From Synechococcales cyanobacterium S06 (GTDB lineage: Bacteria; Cyanobacteriota; Cyanobacteriia; Cyanobacteriales; JAABRE01): a stretch of DNA of 64,000 bases. The translations under genes were made by a program, and so were the position numbers. The DNA lies in assembly GCA_011391125.1 (NCBI GenBank), contig JAABRE010000001.1, positions 54,167 through 118,166 on the forward strand. The letters run 5' to 3'. The notes under the pieces are model-generated. The model saw nothing but the letters and a program-made list of their open reading frames with translations, was not told the DNA's origin and searched no databases. Shown one piece after another: positions 1 through 8,798 of the stretch; position 1 is the stretch's first letter; every line of letters starts with the position of its first letter.

Positions 1-93
1 TGGGGAATCTTTTAATAAAGCTTCACCCCTTTCCAAACGATAAATATATTCAGCTAAAGGATGTTTTGAAGGTTGAAAAGTTGCTGTTACCAT
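1..93 (-). CDS. CO2 hydration protein (CupA/CupB, ChpY/ChpX family), N-terminal part only
   Basis: This is a partial gene running off the left edge of the window. The reverse strand reads an ATG followed by about 30 codons (beginning MVTATFQPSKHPLAEYIYR), which resembles the start of cyanobacterial CO2 hydration proteins. These proteins dock on specialised NDH-1 complexes and convert CO2 to bicarbonate at the thylakoid. The position directly downstream of ndhF and ndhD on the same strand matches the known ndhF-ndhD-cup arrangement, which is the main support. The paralog (CupA or CupB) cannot be decided from 31 residues. Next to a ccm operon CupB is the more likely one, by inference. Confidence 0.7.
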   Translation of the reverse strand, partial: MVTATFQPSKHPLAEYIYRLERGEALLKDSP

Positions 94-217
94 AGTTTTA
101 AAAGGTTTGTAGTTGCGCTTTAGCGCTATATTATTCTTGTTAAAGGTGGTGGGTTACGGCTGCTTATTATCTTAGTAAAAATAATTGAATTTTCGCTGCC
201 TAACCCACCCTACAATG

Positions 218-1720
218 TTAATTTTTCATGGTTAACTGCACCTGATTAACTGTTAATTGATTACTAATGGCGGCGGTATCAACTTCACTCCAATTTAATA
301 ACCAATTCGGTTGTAATCCTAAGATAATAATAAACACAGCTAACACCAAACCCGGCAATCTTTCCGAAAATTGCACCGGAGGTAAATTTGCTAATTCTGG
401 AGTTAAACGGCCGAAAAATACCTTATTTACCATTAACAAAAAGTAAACCGCAGTTAAACCCGTACCAATTAAGCAAAATAGAGTTTGGACAGGAAAAATG
501 GGGAAACTACTGCGAAAAATGAGAAATTCCGCGATAAAACCCACCATTCCGGGGATTCCGGAACTTGCCATAACTCCCAAGATCATTAAACTGCCAACCA
601 CCGGTAAACCTTTTTCTGGATTCAGCAACCCCCTAAGATAATCAACATCGCGACTGCCGGTTTTCCGGTAAACTACGCCAACTAAGACAAATAAGAGGGC
701 AGAAATCAAACCATGACTGACCATTTGCGCAACAGCCGCTACTAAAGCCAAAGGTGTGCCAGCTGCAGCAGCGAGTAAAATAAAAGCCATGTGTGCAATG
801 GAAGAATAGGCCACCACCTTTTTCATGTCTTTTTGGGCAATGGCGCAAGAAGCTCCGTATAAAGCACTAATCGCAGCCCAAGTCGCCAAAAATGGCGCTA
901 ATTCCTGCCAAGCTTGGGGGAATAAAGCTACACCGAAACGCAATAAACCATAGGTTCCCAACTTGAGCAATACCCCAGCTAATAGCACGGATATCGGGGT
1001 AGAAGCTTCAACGTGGGCATCGGGAAGCCAAGTATGGAAAGGGAAAAAAGGGATTTTGATGCCAAAACCGATTAAAATTCCACTTAATAAAAGTAACTGG
1101 GTTGCTAATGGTAAAGTTTGGGATAATAGCGGTCCATAAGCGAAACTTTTAGCACCGGTAAGCCATACTAAACCCAAAAATGAGGCCAGCAGTAAAATTC
1201 CAGAAACAGCAGTATAAATGAGGAATTTTGTCGCAGCATAGCCCCTTTTTTGACCTCCCCAAATGGCAATGAGGAGATATAAAGGAATAAGTTCCACTTC
1301 ATAAAAGAGGAAAAACAAGAGTAAATCTTGTGCTAAAAATGCGCCGACAACTCCCACATTTAATAACAACAAAAGGGCATAATAAAAGCGGGACCTTTCG
1401 ATGGTTTCTGAACTAATCCAAATAGCCACCACAGTGAGTAAACTATTGAGAACAATTAAAGGTAAAGAAAGACCATCTAACCCTATTTGATAGTTTAAAC
1501 CGAGCCATTCAATCCAAGTTAAATTCTCAGAAAATTGCATTCCTCCCTGATTGGGGTCAAACTGGAATACTAAGAAAATGGTCCAAAATAATATGACTAA
1601 AGAACATAAAAGAGCTAAGTTTTTGTGTAGAGGCGAACTGTCGTTTTCCCCTATTTTTTGAGGCCAAAAACTGATTATCACTGCTCCTATTAACGGTAAT
1701 AAAATTAAAACACTGAGCAT
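218..1720 (-). CDS. ndhD4: NAD(P)H-quinone oxidoreductase subunit 4 (NdhD, CO2-uptake type)
   Basis: The 500-residue product is a polytopic membrane protein of the proton-pumping NdhD/NuoM family. It has the conserved charged transmembrane motifs, for example FFLFYEVELIPLY around residue 140 and HTWLPDAHVEA around residue 230. In cyanobacteria NdhD3 and NdhD4 belong to NDH-1MS/MS' complexes that drive CO2 hydration. The gene lies about 50 bp downstream of ndhF and upstream of a cup gene on the same strand, so the three are probably one operon. The family call is secure. The NdhD4 (constitutive, low-affinity) assignment is inferred from position beside the ccm operon, as remembered for Nostoc PCC 7120. 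NdhD3 is the alternative. Confidence 0.85.
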   Translation of the reverse strand: MLSVLILLPLIGAVIISFWPQKIGENDSSPLHKNLALLCSLVILFWTIFLVFQFDPNQGGMQFSENLTWIEWLGLNYQIGLDGLSLPLIVLNSLLTVVAIWISSETIERSRFYYALLLLLNVGVVGAFLAQDLLLFFLFYEVELIPLYLLIAIWGGQKRGYAATKFLIYTAVSGILLLASFLGLVWLTGAKSFAYGPLLSQTLPLATQLLLLSGILIGFGIKIPFFPFHTWLPDAHVEASTPISVLLAGVLLKLGTYGLLRFGVALFPQAWQELAPFLATWAAISALYGASCAIAQKDMKKVVAYSSIAHMAFILLAAAAGTPLALVAAVAQMVSHGLISALLFVLVGVVYRKTGSRDVDYLRGLLNPEKGLPVVGSLMILGVMASSGIPGMVGFIAEFLIFRSSFPIFPVQTLFCLIGTGLTAVYFLLMVNKVFFGRLTPELANLPPVQFSERLPGLVLAVFIIILGLQPNWLLNWSEVDTAAISNQLTVNQVQLTMKN

Positions 1721-1773
1721 TTTTTTTGTTCGTTATTGGGCTAAGGCCCCTAAAAAAAGTTAATTATTAATTG

Positions 1774-3675
1774 TTAATTAAAAAAAGAAGACCAATAATC
1801 AAAAACCATTGACCATTGACCAGTATAAACTAACCAAACTAACAGTAACCCTACCCCAAAAATGATTGTAAAAACGTAAAATTGGGATTGACCACTGACG
1901 TTATATCTCAGTGCACTACCACTGAAAATTGTCGCTAAACCGGTTAAATTAACTAAACCATCCACTACATAACGGTCAAACCATGAAGTTAACTTCGCTA
2001 AATTCGCTACCAACCAGACTACTGTTACACCGTAGATTTTGTCGATATAAAAATCATAAGCTAATAAATCTTGGAAAAAACGGCGATAAAATTGGGTTGG
2101 TCGGGACAACTCCCTCGTTAATTCCATGGTTAGGGCCAGCATTACTCCCAGAAAACCACTAATGACTAACAAAGGTACAGCAACTTTTTCCCAAATTGGC
2201 GCATTTTCTGACCATTGTCCTGACGAGGTTAATAATAGTTGCCAATTTTCTAAGAAGAAGGGGAGTAACAGGGTGACAATAATCAAGGATACCATGGGCA
2301 CTGCCATGGGCCAGGGTGATTCAGCTACTCGTCTGGTTTTTGCTTGAGTTTCTCCTAAAAATACGAGACGAAAAACACGAGTTAAATTAATCGCACTGAG
2401 GAAATTGACTAATAGGATCAAGATTAAGAGCCACAAAGGAGTATCCCAGAAACCATTGACCCAACGTTTCATGGTCCAAAAACTACCCAATGGTAGCAGG
2501 GAAATTAGGCCAGCAGAACCAACTAGAAAACTTGTGGTTGTAGCCGGCATTTTTGACCATAAACCCCCCATTTGGGTGATATTTTGGCTGCTGGTATTCA
2601 GGATAATTGAACCAATACTCATGAATAACAAGGCTTTGGCGATCGCATGGGTAACTAGCAGTAATAAAGCAATGTCAACTTGTTGTAATCCTACCGTAAT
2701 AAAGACTAAACCCAGATAAGCACTGGTGGAATGGGATAGAGTGCGTTTGATGTCGGTTTGGGCGATCGCCACCAATGAAGAACCGATCGCCGTCATCGCA
2801 CCAATGATAATTAAGGCATCGGAAGCAACAGGGGAGATGGTAAAAACAGGTTGAAGTTTGATTAAAACCAAAGCACCGGCCGAAACCACAATGGAATTCC
2901 GCATAATTCCCGCTGGATTCGGACCTTCCATCGCTTCATCGAGCCATAAATTGAGGGGAAATTGAGCACATTTACCCACCGGACCGGCGATTAAAGCCAA
3001 CCCTAACAAAGTAGCACTGACAGGAGGTAAAGGGTTAGTTGCGACCCAACTTTCCAACTCACTGAAAGTTAAATCTGTCCCAAAACTGGATAAAGCAACA
3101 ATCCCCATTAATAAGAGAATATCGCCAACTCTTTTGGTTAAGAAAGCATCTCTAGCGGCCGTAACAACCAAAGGTTGAGCATACCAAAAACCCACCAATA
3201 AATAGGTACTAAGAGTCAGCATTTCTAACAACCCGTAACTGAGCAGTAAAGAATCAGAAATGGCAATTCCGCTCAAAGCCGCTTCAAAGAAGCCCATTAA
3301 GCCATAAAAACGGGCCATGGACCAATCTTTTTCCATGTACCCCAAAGCAAAGACTTGAGCTAATAAGCTAATTCCCGTGACTAACTCCATCGCTCCGAGA
3401 CTCAGGGAAGAAATTTCCAGCACCAAAGACAAGTCTAAATCAGCAACTTGCACCCAATGGAAGACCAATTGGCGGGGTATTTCATCCCAAAATAATCTAA
3501 AGGCGAAAGTACCATGGATAAAAGCCAGCAAAGTCATCAATATATTGATGTAAGCAGCCGGTCGAGGTCCAGTTTTGGTAATCAGACCAAAAGACCAAGG
3601 AAGGGTTAAAACAGCACCAATCAACCCATAGAAAGGAATAAACCAAACATTTTCCAGCAAAAAGTCAGTCATCAA
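1774..3675 (-). CDS. ndhF4: NAD(P)H-quinone oxidoreductase subunit 5 (NdhF, CO2-uptake type)
   Basis: The 633-residue membrane protein belongs to the NdhF/NuoL antiporter-like family. Segments around residues 240-270 (LNLWLDEAMEGPNPAGIMR) and the AQTDIKRTLSHSTSAYLG stretch are typical of the NdhF3/NdhF4 branch, which replaces NdhF1 in CO2-uptake NDH-1 complexes. A long C-terminal amphipathic/transmembrane extension is present, as in NuoL. It is the first gene of a leftward ndhF-ndhD-cup operon and diverges from ccmK2 across 650 bp. The 3/4 paralog numbering is inferred from gene context and not from an alignment. Confidence 0.85.
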   Translation of the reverse strand: MMTDFLLENVWFIPFYGLIGAVLTLPWSFGLITKTGPRPAAYINILMTLLAFIHGTFAFRLFWDEIPRQLVFHWVQVADLDLSLVLEISSLSLGAMELVTGISLLAQVFALGYMEKDWSMARFYGLMGFFEAALSGIAISDSLLLSYGLLEMLTLSTYLLVGFWYAQPLVVTAARDAFLTKRVGDILLLMGIVALSSFGTDLTFSELESWVATNPLPPVSATLLGLALIAGPVGKCAQFPLNLWLDEAMEGPNPAGIMRNSIVVSAGALVLIKLQPVFTISPVASDALIIIGAMTAIGSSLVAIAQTDIKRTLSHSTSAYLGLVFITVGLQQVDIALLLLVTHAIAKALLFMSIGSIILNTSSQNITQMGGLWSKMPATTTSFLVGSAGLISLLPLGSFWTMKRWVNGFWDTPLWLLILILLVNFLSAINLTRVFRLVFLGETQAKTRRVAESPWPMAVPMVSLIIVTLLLPFFLENWQLLLTSSGQWSENAPIWEKVAVPLLVISGFLGVMLALTMELTRELSRPTQFYRRFFQDLLAYDFYIDKIYGVTVVWLVANLAKLTSWFDRYVVDGLVNLTGLATIFSGSALRYNVSGQSQFYVFTIIFGVGLLLVWLVYTGQWSMVFDYWSSFFN

Positions 3676-4327
3676 AACTGCCCTAATAAATACAACATAA
3701 GTTAAACCTTATATTATCAATGTTTCTGTTATTTTTGTCAGGTGATTCTCCTGAGCAATTAGCAAATCTCATTGCTGATCATCAAAAATATTAATAAGTT
3801 TAGAAATTTGCCTCATCGAATCATTAATTAGGCATAAATTTTTGTAAATAAATCTTGACTATCACCCTAAAATGTGCATCAAAAAAAACGTAAAAGCCTT
3901 AAGTATTTATGCTGAGTAAATAACAGAAATAAAAAAAAGATCAAATAGTAAGGAAGTAATTTCCTGACCATCATGAAGGTGGTTTTCCGGTCTCGTCAGG
4001 AGGGTGTGCTTCTCGTGTGCGCCTTAATCCATAAGGGTTTTCACCTTAACGAGTAGTACCGAGCAAAAAAGTATTAAAATTAATAAACAAAGAGATTACA
4101 AATTATCATAAATATTTATATTGTCAATGGTCTCACAGTTCCCTATTATTTTGATAGCTCACAAAAAATTGGCCAACCTCAGAAAAAATTGTAAAAATTA
4201 TCAAAGCAAAGAAATAAAAGTCAAAACTTTGACAAGAGTACACATTCTTGGGAAGATCAAAAAGTAGAAGTCAATTAAATTAATTAGAAACCTTAATTTA
4301 AAAAAGTAAAGAAGGAGGAAATAGATA
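3676..4327. promoter_or_regulatory. Divergent ndhF/ccmK2 intergenic region (652 bp)
   Basis: No protein gene is visible here. It must contain the promoters of both the leftward ndhF operon and the rightward ccm operon. Most of it is very AT-rich, but 3949-4066 is a GC-richer, strongly self-complementary segment that is listed separately. A strong ribosome-binding site (AAGGAGGA, 4311-4319) precedes the ccmK2 ATG at 4328. I could not assign -35/-10 boxes or LysR-type operator sites with confidence. Confidence 0.6.
3949..4066 (+). ncRNA. Unidentified structured element in the ccmK2 leader (candidate cis-regulatory RNA or sRNA)
   Basis: This segment stands out from its AT-rich surroundings and folds well by eye. 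Helix A pairs TCCTGAC (3962-3968) with GTCAGGA (3995-4001). Helix B pairs CGGT+CTCGT (3988-3996) with ACGAG...ACCG (4049-4061). Helix C pairs CCTTA (4022-4026) with TAAGG (4032-4036). A GU-rich hairpin (GGTGTGC with GTGCGCC, about 4003-4022) is favoured on the plus strand, since GU pairs would be mismatches on the other strand. Helices A and B share 3995-3996, so they are mutually exclusive, as in a switch. It matches no riboswitch class I can recall. It lies about 260 nt before ccmK2. Confidence 0.4.
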
Positions 4328-4639
4328 ATGTCCATCGCCGTAGGAATGATCGAAACCCAAGGTTTTCCCGCCATCGTTGAAGCCGCTGACGCTATGGTTA
4401 AAGCAGCCCGCGTTACCTTAGTTGGTTACGAAAAAATTGGTAGTGGTCGCGTCACCGTAATCGTACGGGGTGACGTATCAGAAGTACAAGCTTCCGTATC
4501 CGCTGGAATCGAAGCAGCCAACCGCGTTAATGGCGGCGAAGTGCTATCTACCCATATCATCGCACGTCCCCACGAAAACTTGGAATATGTCCTACCCATT
4601 CGTTACACCGAAGAAGTAGAACAATTCCGCGCCTATTAA
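4328..4639 (+). CDS. ccmK2: Beta-carboxysome shell hexamer protein CcmK2
   Basis: The 103-residue single-BMC-domain protein is the major facet-forming hexamer of the beta-carboxysome shell. The pore-loop motif KIGSGR is at residues 36-41, and the N-terminus [13 protein letters not shown] is diagnostic. It is first in the ccmK2-K1-L-M-N run, with an excellent Shine-Dalgarno (AAGGAGGA) 8 nt before the ATG. It is nearly the same length as characterised CcmK2, whereas the next gene has the longer C-terminus usual for CcmK1, so the numbering is well supported. The 5' leader contains an unexplained structured segment. Confidence 0.96.
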   Translation: MSIAVGMIETQGFPAIVEAADAMVKAARVTLVGYEKIGSGRVTVIVRGDVSEVQASVSAGIEAANRVNGGEVLSTHIIARPHENLEYVLPIRYTEEVEQFRAY

Positions 4640-4733
4640 GTAGCAAGTATCTCAGTAGCTTGCAATAAAATGCAACTACTCAAAACTACTTAACAAAACA
4701 GCAAGTAAAAATTTTTTAAGGAGCATAAATTAA

Positions 4734-5072
4734 ATGTCCATCGCAGTAGGAATGATTGAAACCCTAGGGTTTCCCGCAGTAGTCGAAGCCGCTGACTCCA
4801 TGGTCAAAGCAGCCCGGGTTACCTTAGTTGGTTACGAAAAAATCGGCACAGGAAGAGTAACAGTAATTGTGCGCGGTGATGTTTCTGAAGTACAAGCCTC
4901 CGTCGGCGCCGGAATTGAATCAGTAAAAAGAGTCAATGGTGGCCGAGTGCTGTCGACTCATATTATTGCTCGTCCCCACGAAAACTTGGAGTATGTTTTA
5001 CCCATTCGCTATACAGAAGCCGTAGAACAATTCCGCGAGAGCATCAATCCTAGACGACCTCTTACTCGTTAA
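4734..5072 (+). CDS. ccmK1: Beta-carboxysome shell hexamer protein CcmK1
   Basis: This 112-residue paralog of CcmK2 has a near-identical BMC domain (pore motif KIGTGR, residues 36-41) and an extra C-terminal tail ending NPRRPLTR, as is usual for CcmK1. It should co-assemble with CcmK2 in shell facets. It lies 94 bp downstream of ccmK2 in the same operon, with AAGGAG ahead of its start at 4734. The two genes form a tandem duplication with high nucleotide identity over the shared core, which makes the pair a potential substrate for recombination or gene conversion. Confidence 0.95.
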   Translation: MSIAVGMIETLGFPAVVEAADSMVKAARVTLVGYEKIGTGRVTVIVRGDVSEVQASVGAGIESVKRVNGGRVLSTHIIARPHENLEYVLPIRYTEAVEQFRESINPRRPLTR

Positions 5073-5126
5073 TTATTAACCAGAAATAGCACCTTTTTTT
5101 TTAAGATAAAAAAACCAACCTAAATA

Positions 5127-5435
5127 ATGCAAATTGCTAGAGTAAAAGGTACAGTCGTTAGCACCCATAAAGTGCGTAGTCTCACCGGGATGAAATTAGT
5201 CCTCGTGCAGTTCATAGACGATCAGGGCAATCCCCTCGATAAATATGAAGTCGCCGGCGATACCGTAGGCGCTGGAATCAATGAGTGGGTGCTAGTCAGC
5301 AGAGGTGGTGCCGCTCGTGTTGAGGATAGTAGCGCAAATCGCCCTCTGGATGCGCTCGTCGTGGGAATAATTGATACTGTCACCGTCGAAAATCGATCAC
5401 TCTATAGCAAAAAAGAAGCCGAGAGAGTTTATTAA
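5127..5435 (+). CDS. ccmL: Beta-carboxysome shell vertex pentamer protein CcmL
   Basis: The 102-residue protein belongs to the CcmL/EutN pentamer family, which caps the icosahedral vertices of the carboxysome. The N-terminus (MQIARVKGTVVSTHK) and the later LVLVQFIDDQG and DTVGAGINEWVLVS segments are characteristic. It follows ccmK1 by 54 bp. No strong Shine-Dalgarno is visible before its ATG: an AT tract and oligo-T run precede it, so translation may be weak relative to CcmK. That would fit the low pentamer stoichiometry, but this is inference. The next gene, ccmM, starts 27 bp later. Confidence 0.95.
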   Translation: MQIARVKGTVVSTHKVRSLTGMKLVLVQFIDDQGNPLDKYEVAGDTVGAGINEWVLVSRGGAARVEDSSANRPLDALVVGIIDTVTVENRSLYSKKEAERVY

Positions 5436-5462
5436 AAAGCAAATAAGGAGGGAAAAAAAACC

Positions 5463-7448
5463 ATGGTAGTCCGCAAAAGAGCGGCTCCCCCGACACCTTG
5501 GTCAAAAAACTTAGCTGAACCAACCATAGATGAGAGTGCCTTTGTACATTCCTTTTCTAACCTAATTGGGGATGTACAGGTGGGAGCAAACGTCTTGATT
5601 GCTCCAGGAACATCCATTCGGGCCGACGAAGGTACACCTTTTTATATTGGAGCAAGTACCAATATCCAAGACGGGGTAGTCATTCACGGTTTAGAACAAG
5701 GAAGAGTCCTCGGAGACGACCAACGCGATTATTCAGTGTGGATCGGGAAAAATACCTGTATTACCCACTTAGCTTTAATCCATGGTCCAGCTTATATCGG
5801 TGATAACTGTTTTATCGGGTTTCGCTCCACGGTATTTAATGCCAGATTGGGTCATGGTTGTATCGTCATGATGCATGCCCTCATCCAAGATGTGGAAATT
5901 CCCCCCGGTAAATATGTCCCTTCTGGGGCCGTGATTACCAATCAACAACAGGCCGATCGCCTGGCGGATGTTCAAGCCGAAGACAAACACTTTGCCCATC
6001 ATGTCGTGCAGATTAATGAAGCATTACGGGTGGGTTATCACTGTGCGGAAAATGCGGCTTGTATTAATCCAATCAAGGAAGAGTTAAATCTTTCGACCAA
6101 TGACACCAAGAATGTCAATATTAATCCTAACTATGAAGAATCGGTGGGAGAAATGAGTTTAAACCCTGAAGTAAGAGAGCAAGTTAAGTCACTCCTGTTA
6201 CAAGGTTGTGCAATTTCCACAGAATATGCAGATGCGCGCCGTTTCAAGAGTAAATCTTGGTTAAGTGGTGGACTGATTGACGCAAAACGCGAAGACCAAG
6301 TTTTAAGACAGTTACAAGCAGCTTTAGCTGAACACACCGGCGAATATGTCCGTTTAATTGGTGTTGACACCAACGCGAGAAAACGGGTATCCGAAACCAT
6401 TATTCAACGCCCCGGCGACAAAGCTACTGTAACCACTACCAGCGCTCCTAGCTACTCTAGTAGTAATGGTAATGGTAAAGTGGCGATCTCCTCTAATGCA
6501 GGTGGTTTAACTGCCGATGTCGTACAATCCGTAAAATCTTTGTTGTCTCAAGGCTACAAAATTGGCACGGAATACGCCGACGCGCGCCGTTTCAAAAGCA
6601 AATCTTGGCAAAGTGGCGCTTCCATTGATAGCCAAAACCCCCAGCAAGTTATTCAGCATCTGGAAGCTTGTTTAGCAGAACATTCCGGCGAATATGTCCG
6701 TTTAATCGGTGTTGATACCGCAGCCCGACGCCGAGTATCCGAAACCATTATTCAACGCCCCGGAGACAAAGCTCCCACCACCGCCAACACTAAAGCAACT
6801 TCTAACTATACCCCTTATAGCAGTGGTTCGGCCGTTGCAACGGGTGGTTTAAGTGCCGAAGTAGTGCAGCAAGTGCGCTCTTTGTTGGCTCAAGGTTGCA
6901 AGATTGCCACGGAACACGCCGATGTACGTCGTTTTAAAACTAAGTCTTGGCAAAGCTGTTCCCCCGTTGAAAGTACCCGTGAAGCGGAAGTAATCGCCGC
7001 TTTAGAAGGTTGTATCGCCGAGCACGTAGGGGAGTACGTTCGTTTAATTGGTATTGATAGCGTCGCCAGAAGACGAGTTTCCGAAACCATTATTCAACGC
7101 CCTGGCCAAAAAACCGCCGCTCCTAGCGCTGTAAAATCCGCCGCTACTAGCGCTGCTCCTGTTAGCAACAGAAGTGCGGTTTCTTCTAGTTTAGATGCTG
7201 CGGTTTTAAGCCAAGTTCGCTCCTTACTTGCCCAAGGTTGCAAAATTGGTACTGAACACGCCGACAAACGTCGTTTCAAAAGCAAATCTTGGCTTAGTTG
7301 CAGCCCCATTGACAGCAGCCGCGAAGCTGATGTTGTAGCAGCTTTAACAGCTTGCCTTGCTGATCACGCTGGCGAATACGTCCGTTTAATCGGTGTTGAC
7401 CCCAACGCCCGTCGTCGTGTCGCTGAATCCATCATTCAACGCCCTTAA
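5463..7448 (+). CDS. ccmM: Carboxysome scaffold and gamma-carbonic-anhydrase-like protein CcmM
   Basis: The 661-residue protein has an N-terminal left-handed beta-helix gamma-CA-like domain (about 1-205) followed by four Rubisco-small-subunit-like (SSUL) repeats, each ending in a TIIQRP/SIIQRP-type motif. It condenses Rubisco and links it to CcmN and the shell. His75, His102 and His107 occupy the expected zinc-ligand positions. Cys194 and Cys200 match the pair reported to form the activating disulfide in Thermosynechococcus CcmM, so catalytic activity is plausible. In the SSUL repeats, repeats 3 and 4 keep two cysteines (QGC...SC), repeat 1 keeps one and repeat 2 keeps none. A short Rubisco-binding form probably starts internally at Met231 (6153), just after GGAG. 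The main start has an AGGAGGG upstream. Confidence 0.96.
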   Translation: MVVRKRAAPPTPWSKNLAEPTIDESAFVHSFSNLIGDVQVGANVLIAPGTSIRADEGTPFYIGASTNIQDGVVIHGLEQGRVLGDDQRDYSVWIGKNTCITHLALIHGPAYIGDNCFIGFRSTVFNARLGHGCIVMMHALIQDVEIPPGKYVPSGAVITNQQQADRLADVQAEDKHFAHHVVQINEALRVGYHCAENAACINPIKEELNLSTNDTKNVNINPNYEESVGEMSLNPEVREQVKSLLLQGCAISTEYADARRFKSKSWLSGGLIDAKREDQVLRQLQAALAEHTGEYVRLIGVDTNARKRVSETIIQRPGDKATVTTTSAPSYSSSNGNGKVAISSNAGGLTADVVQSVKSLLSQGYKIGTEYADARRFKSKSWQSGASIDSQNPQQVIQHLEACLAEHSGEYVRLIGVDTAARRRVSETIIQRPGDKAPTTANTKATSNYTPYSSGSAVATGGLSAEVVQQVRSLLAQGCKIATEHADVRRFKTKSWQSCSPVESTREAEVIAALEGCIAEHVGEYVRLIGIDSVARRRVSETIIQRPGQKTAAPSAVKSAATSAAPVSNRSAVSSSLDAAVLSQVRSLLAQGCKIGTEHADKRRFKSKSWLSCSPIDSSREADVVAALTACLADHAGEYVRLIGVDPNARRRVAESIIQRP

Positions 7449-7615
7449 TTTATTGGGGTATTGGGGTGTTAGGGTGTTGGGGTGATGGGGTGTTAGGGTG
7501 ATGGGGTGTTGGGATTAAGCTACCTCCCTAATCCCCTACCTCCCTAATCCCCTATCTCCCTAATCCCCTACCTCCCTAATCCCCCACTCCTCCCTTACCT
7601 ATTGCTTACCTACCT
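7449..7615. repeat. G-rich then C-rich tandem repeat tract between ccmM and ccmN
   Basis: From about 7455 the sequence is a degenerate tandem array of GGGGTGTTAGGGTGAT-like units. It then switches at about 7520 to four near-perfect copies of a 16-nt C-rich unit (CTACCTCCCTAATCCC). Each half has several G or C runs, and the two halves are partly complementary (TTGGGATTAAG versus CTAATCCC). The tract could form a long imperfect hairpin or quadruplex-like structure in the ccm transcript just before ccmN. The sequence shows no coding potential here. Confidence 0.85.
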
Positions 7616-7621
7616 AAGACA

Positions 7622-8365
7622 ATGTACCTCCCCCCTTTACAACCTGTGATTAATTCAGATTCCTATCTTCATGGTGATGTAACCATCCATCCCCAAGCGG
7701 CGATCGCCTCAGGGGTGATTTTACAAGCTTCCCCTGACTGTCGCATCGTCATTGAGGAGCAAGTCTGTATTGGGATGGGGGTCATTATTCATGCTTATCA
7801 AGGGGTTGTCAGGATTAAACGGGGTGCTATTTTGGGTGCAGGTGTATTAATCATGGGTGCGGCCACCATTGGTGCTAATTGTTGTATTGGTGCTAGTAGC
7901 ACTTTGATTAATACTAATGTTGAATCCCAAGCTGCAATTGCTCCGGGTACCCTTCTTGGTGATAGTTCACGTCAGATTGAAGTATCCGGTGAGGCTTTTG
8001 AGGTTGAATCTCAAGGCGAAACGCCAGGGAAGGTAACAGAAAATTCTCAGGTTACACCTCAACCAGAAACCAAAGTTCAGGAAACCGAAATTCCTTCGGT
8101 GGAGTTACCAGAAGAGTTTGTCGTTCCCGAAGAAAGCACTAAGGGGCAACAATCCAGTCCAAAACCGGATCGTGATCAATCACAGCAACTCGATAGCGAG
8201 AAGTCGCAACAAGCAGCAACTCCCGAATTGGATTTTGAGTTTGCAAACGACATACTTGAGGAAATTGCTAAAAGTCCAGTGGTTGGTAAAATGTATGTTA
8301 ATCAACTTTTAGTGACTCTTTTTCCCCAAAATCAAAATTTTAAAAAACAGAAATTAAATGATTAG
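7622..8365 (+). CDS. ccmN: Carboxysome assembly protein CcmN
   Basis: The 247-residue protein has an N-terminal hexapeptide-repeat beta-helix domain (about residues 1-130) that binds CcmM. A long Gln/Glu/Pro-rich flexible linker (about 130-205) follows. The C-terminal amphipathic helix (VVGKMYVNQLLVTLF, about 221-235) is the encapsulation peptide that recruits shell CcmK. This order is the hallmark of CcmN. Translation starts at 7622 after a repeat-rich spacer with only weak Shine-Dalgarno character. It is the last gene of the ccm cluster before a 430-bp gap to rbcL. Confidence 0.95.
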   Translation: MYLPPLQPVINSDSYLHGDVTIHPQAAIASGVILQASPDCRIVIEEQVCIGMGVIIHAYQGVVRIKRGAILGAGVLIMGAATIGANCCIGASSTLINTNVESQAAIAPGTLLGDSSRQIEVSGEAFEVESQGETPGKVTENSQVTPQPETKVQETEIPSVELPEEFVVPEESTKGQQSSPKPDRDQSQQLDSEKSQQAATPELDFEFANDILEEIAKSPVVGKMYVNQLLVTLFPQNQNFKKQKLND

Positions 8366-8798
8366 TTAGAGAAAAAAATAAGTATTTATACTTTAAGAAA
8401 AAATAGGTTAAGAAATGTGTATTAAATGCTGTTATAACTCTATTTAGGTTAACAAATATTAAGAAAAAAACAGGAAAGTTTATCAAGAGGCTAGAAATTA
8501 GACCTCGATTTTGTGCTGTTTAGCTGTTTTCTGAGTGCGATAACTTTATATTAGTTAAGTTAATATCCTTCACAAAAAATTGCAATAAATTTTTTGTTTA
8601 TTTTAGGGAAAAAAATTTTTTAAAAATGATCCCTCATGGTAAGATGTTTACTCAGAAAAGGGAAAAGTTATCTCAACTGTTTTTTAGTTAAAACTTTTCT
8701 ATAAATTTTATACTTCTCTCTTATAAATTAGAGATCTATTGATCTCTGTTCAACTAATAAGAGAAATTCGGCTTTATAATATTGGAGGATTTACTCAG
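8366..8798 (+). promoter_or_regulatory. rbcL upstream region
   Basis: This 433-bp gap between ccmN and rbcL carries no recognisable gene and is very AT-rich. It should contain the rbcLXS promoter and leader. An interrupted inverted repeat, ATATTA (8548-8553), 7-nt spacer, TAATAT (8561-8566), has the size of a LysR-type operator (CcmR/CmpR/RbcR family). That is only a guess in DNA of this composition. GGAGGA (8784-8789) is the rbcL ribosome-binding site and fixes the start at 8799. Confidence 0.5.

Noticed and set aside
2126..2719. Forward-strand open frames antisense to ndhF
   Set aside because: They have no recognisable domain and no ribosome-binding site, and lie wholly inside a well-conserved gene on the other strand.
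3949..4010. Hammerhead ribozyme on the reverse strand (CTGACGAGACCGGAAAAC resembles the CUGANGA...GAAA core)
   Set aside because: The first core half matches, but stem II would have almost no base pairs and the CGAAAC half is not correct (CGGAAAA). No UH cleavage site with a proper stem III was found.
3946..4066. Glutamine, cobalamin, TPP or c-di-AMP riboswitch, or a Yfr2-type sRNA, in the ccm leader
   Set aside because: The invariant sequence blocks of the riboswitch classes that I could recall are not present, and I could not confirm the Yfr2 loop motif from memory. It is kept as an unidentified structured element.
6131..7309. Repeated reverse-strand open frames inside ccmM
   Set aside because: They are shadows that recur because the SSUL repeats of ccmM are similar at DNA level.
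8772..8782. TATAAT as the rbcL promoter -10
   Set aside because: It lies only 19-24 nt before the start codon and next to the ribosome-binding site, too close for the leader expected of rbcL.
8739..8798. Longer RbcL with a 20-residue N-terminal extension
   Set aside because: The GGAGGA site and the MATKAG start at 8799 match RbcL, and the extension has no counterpart.
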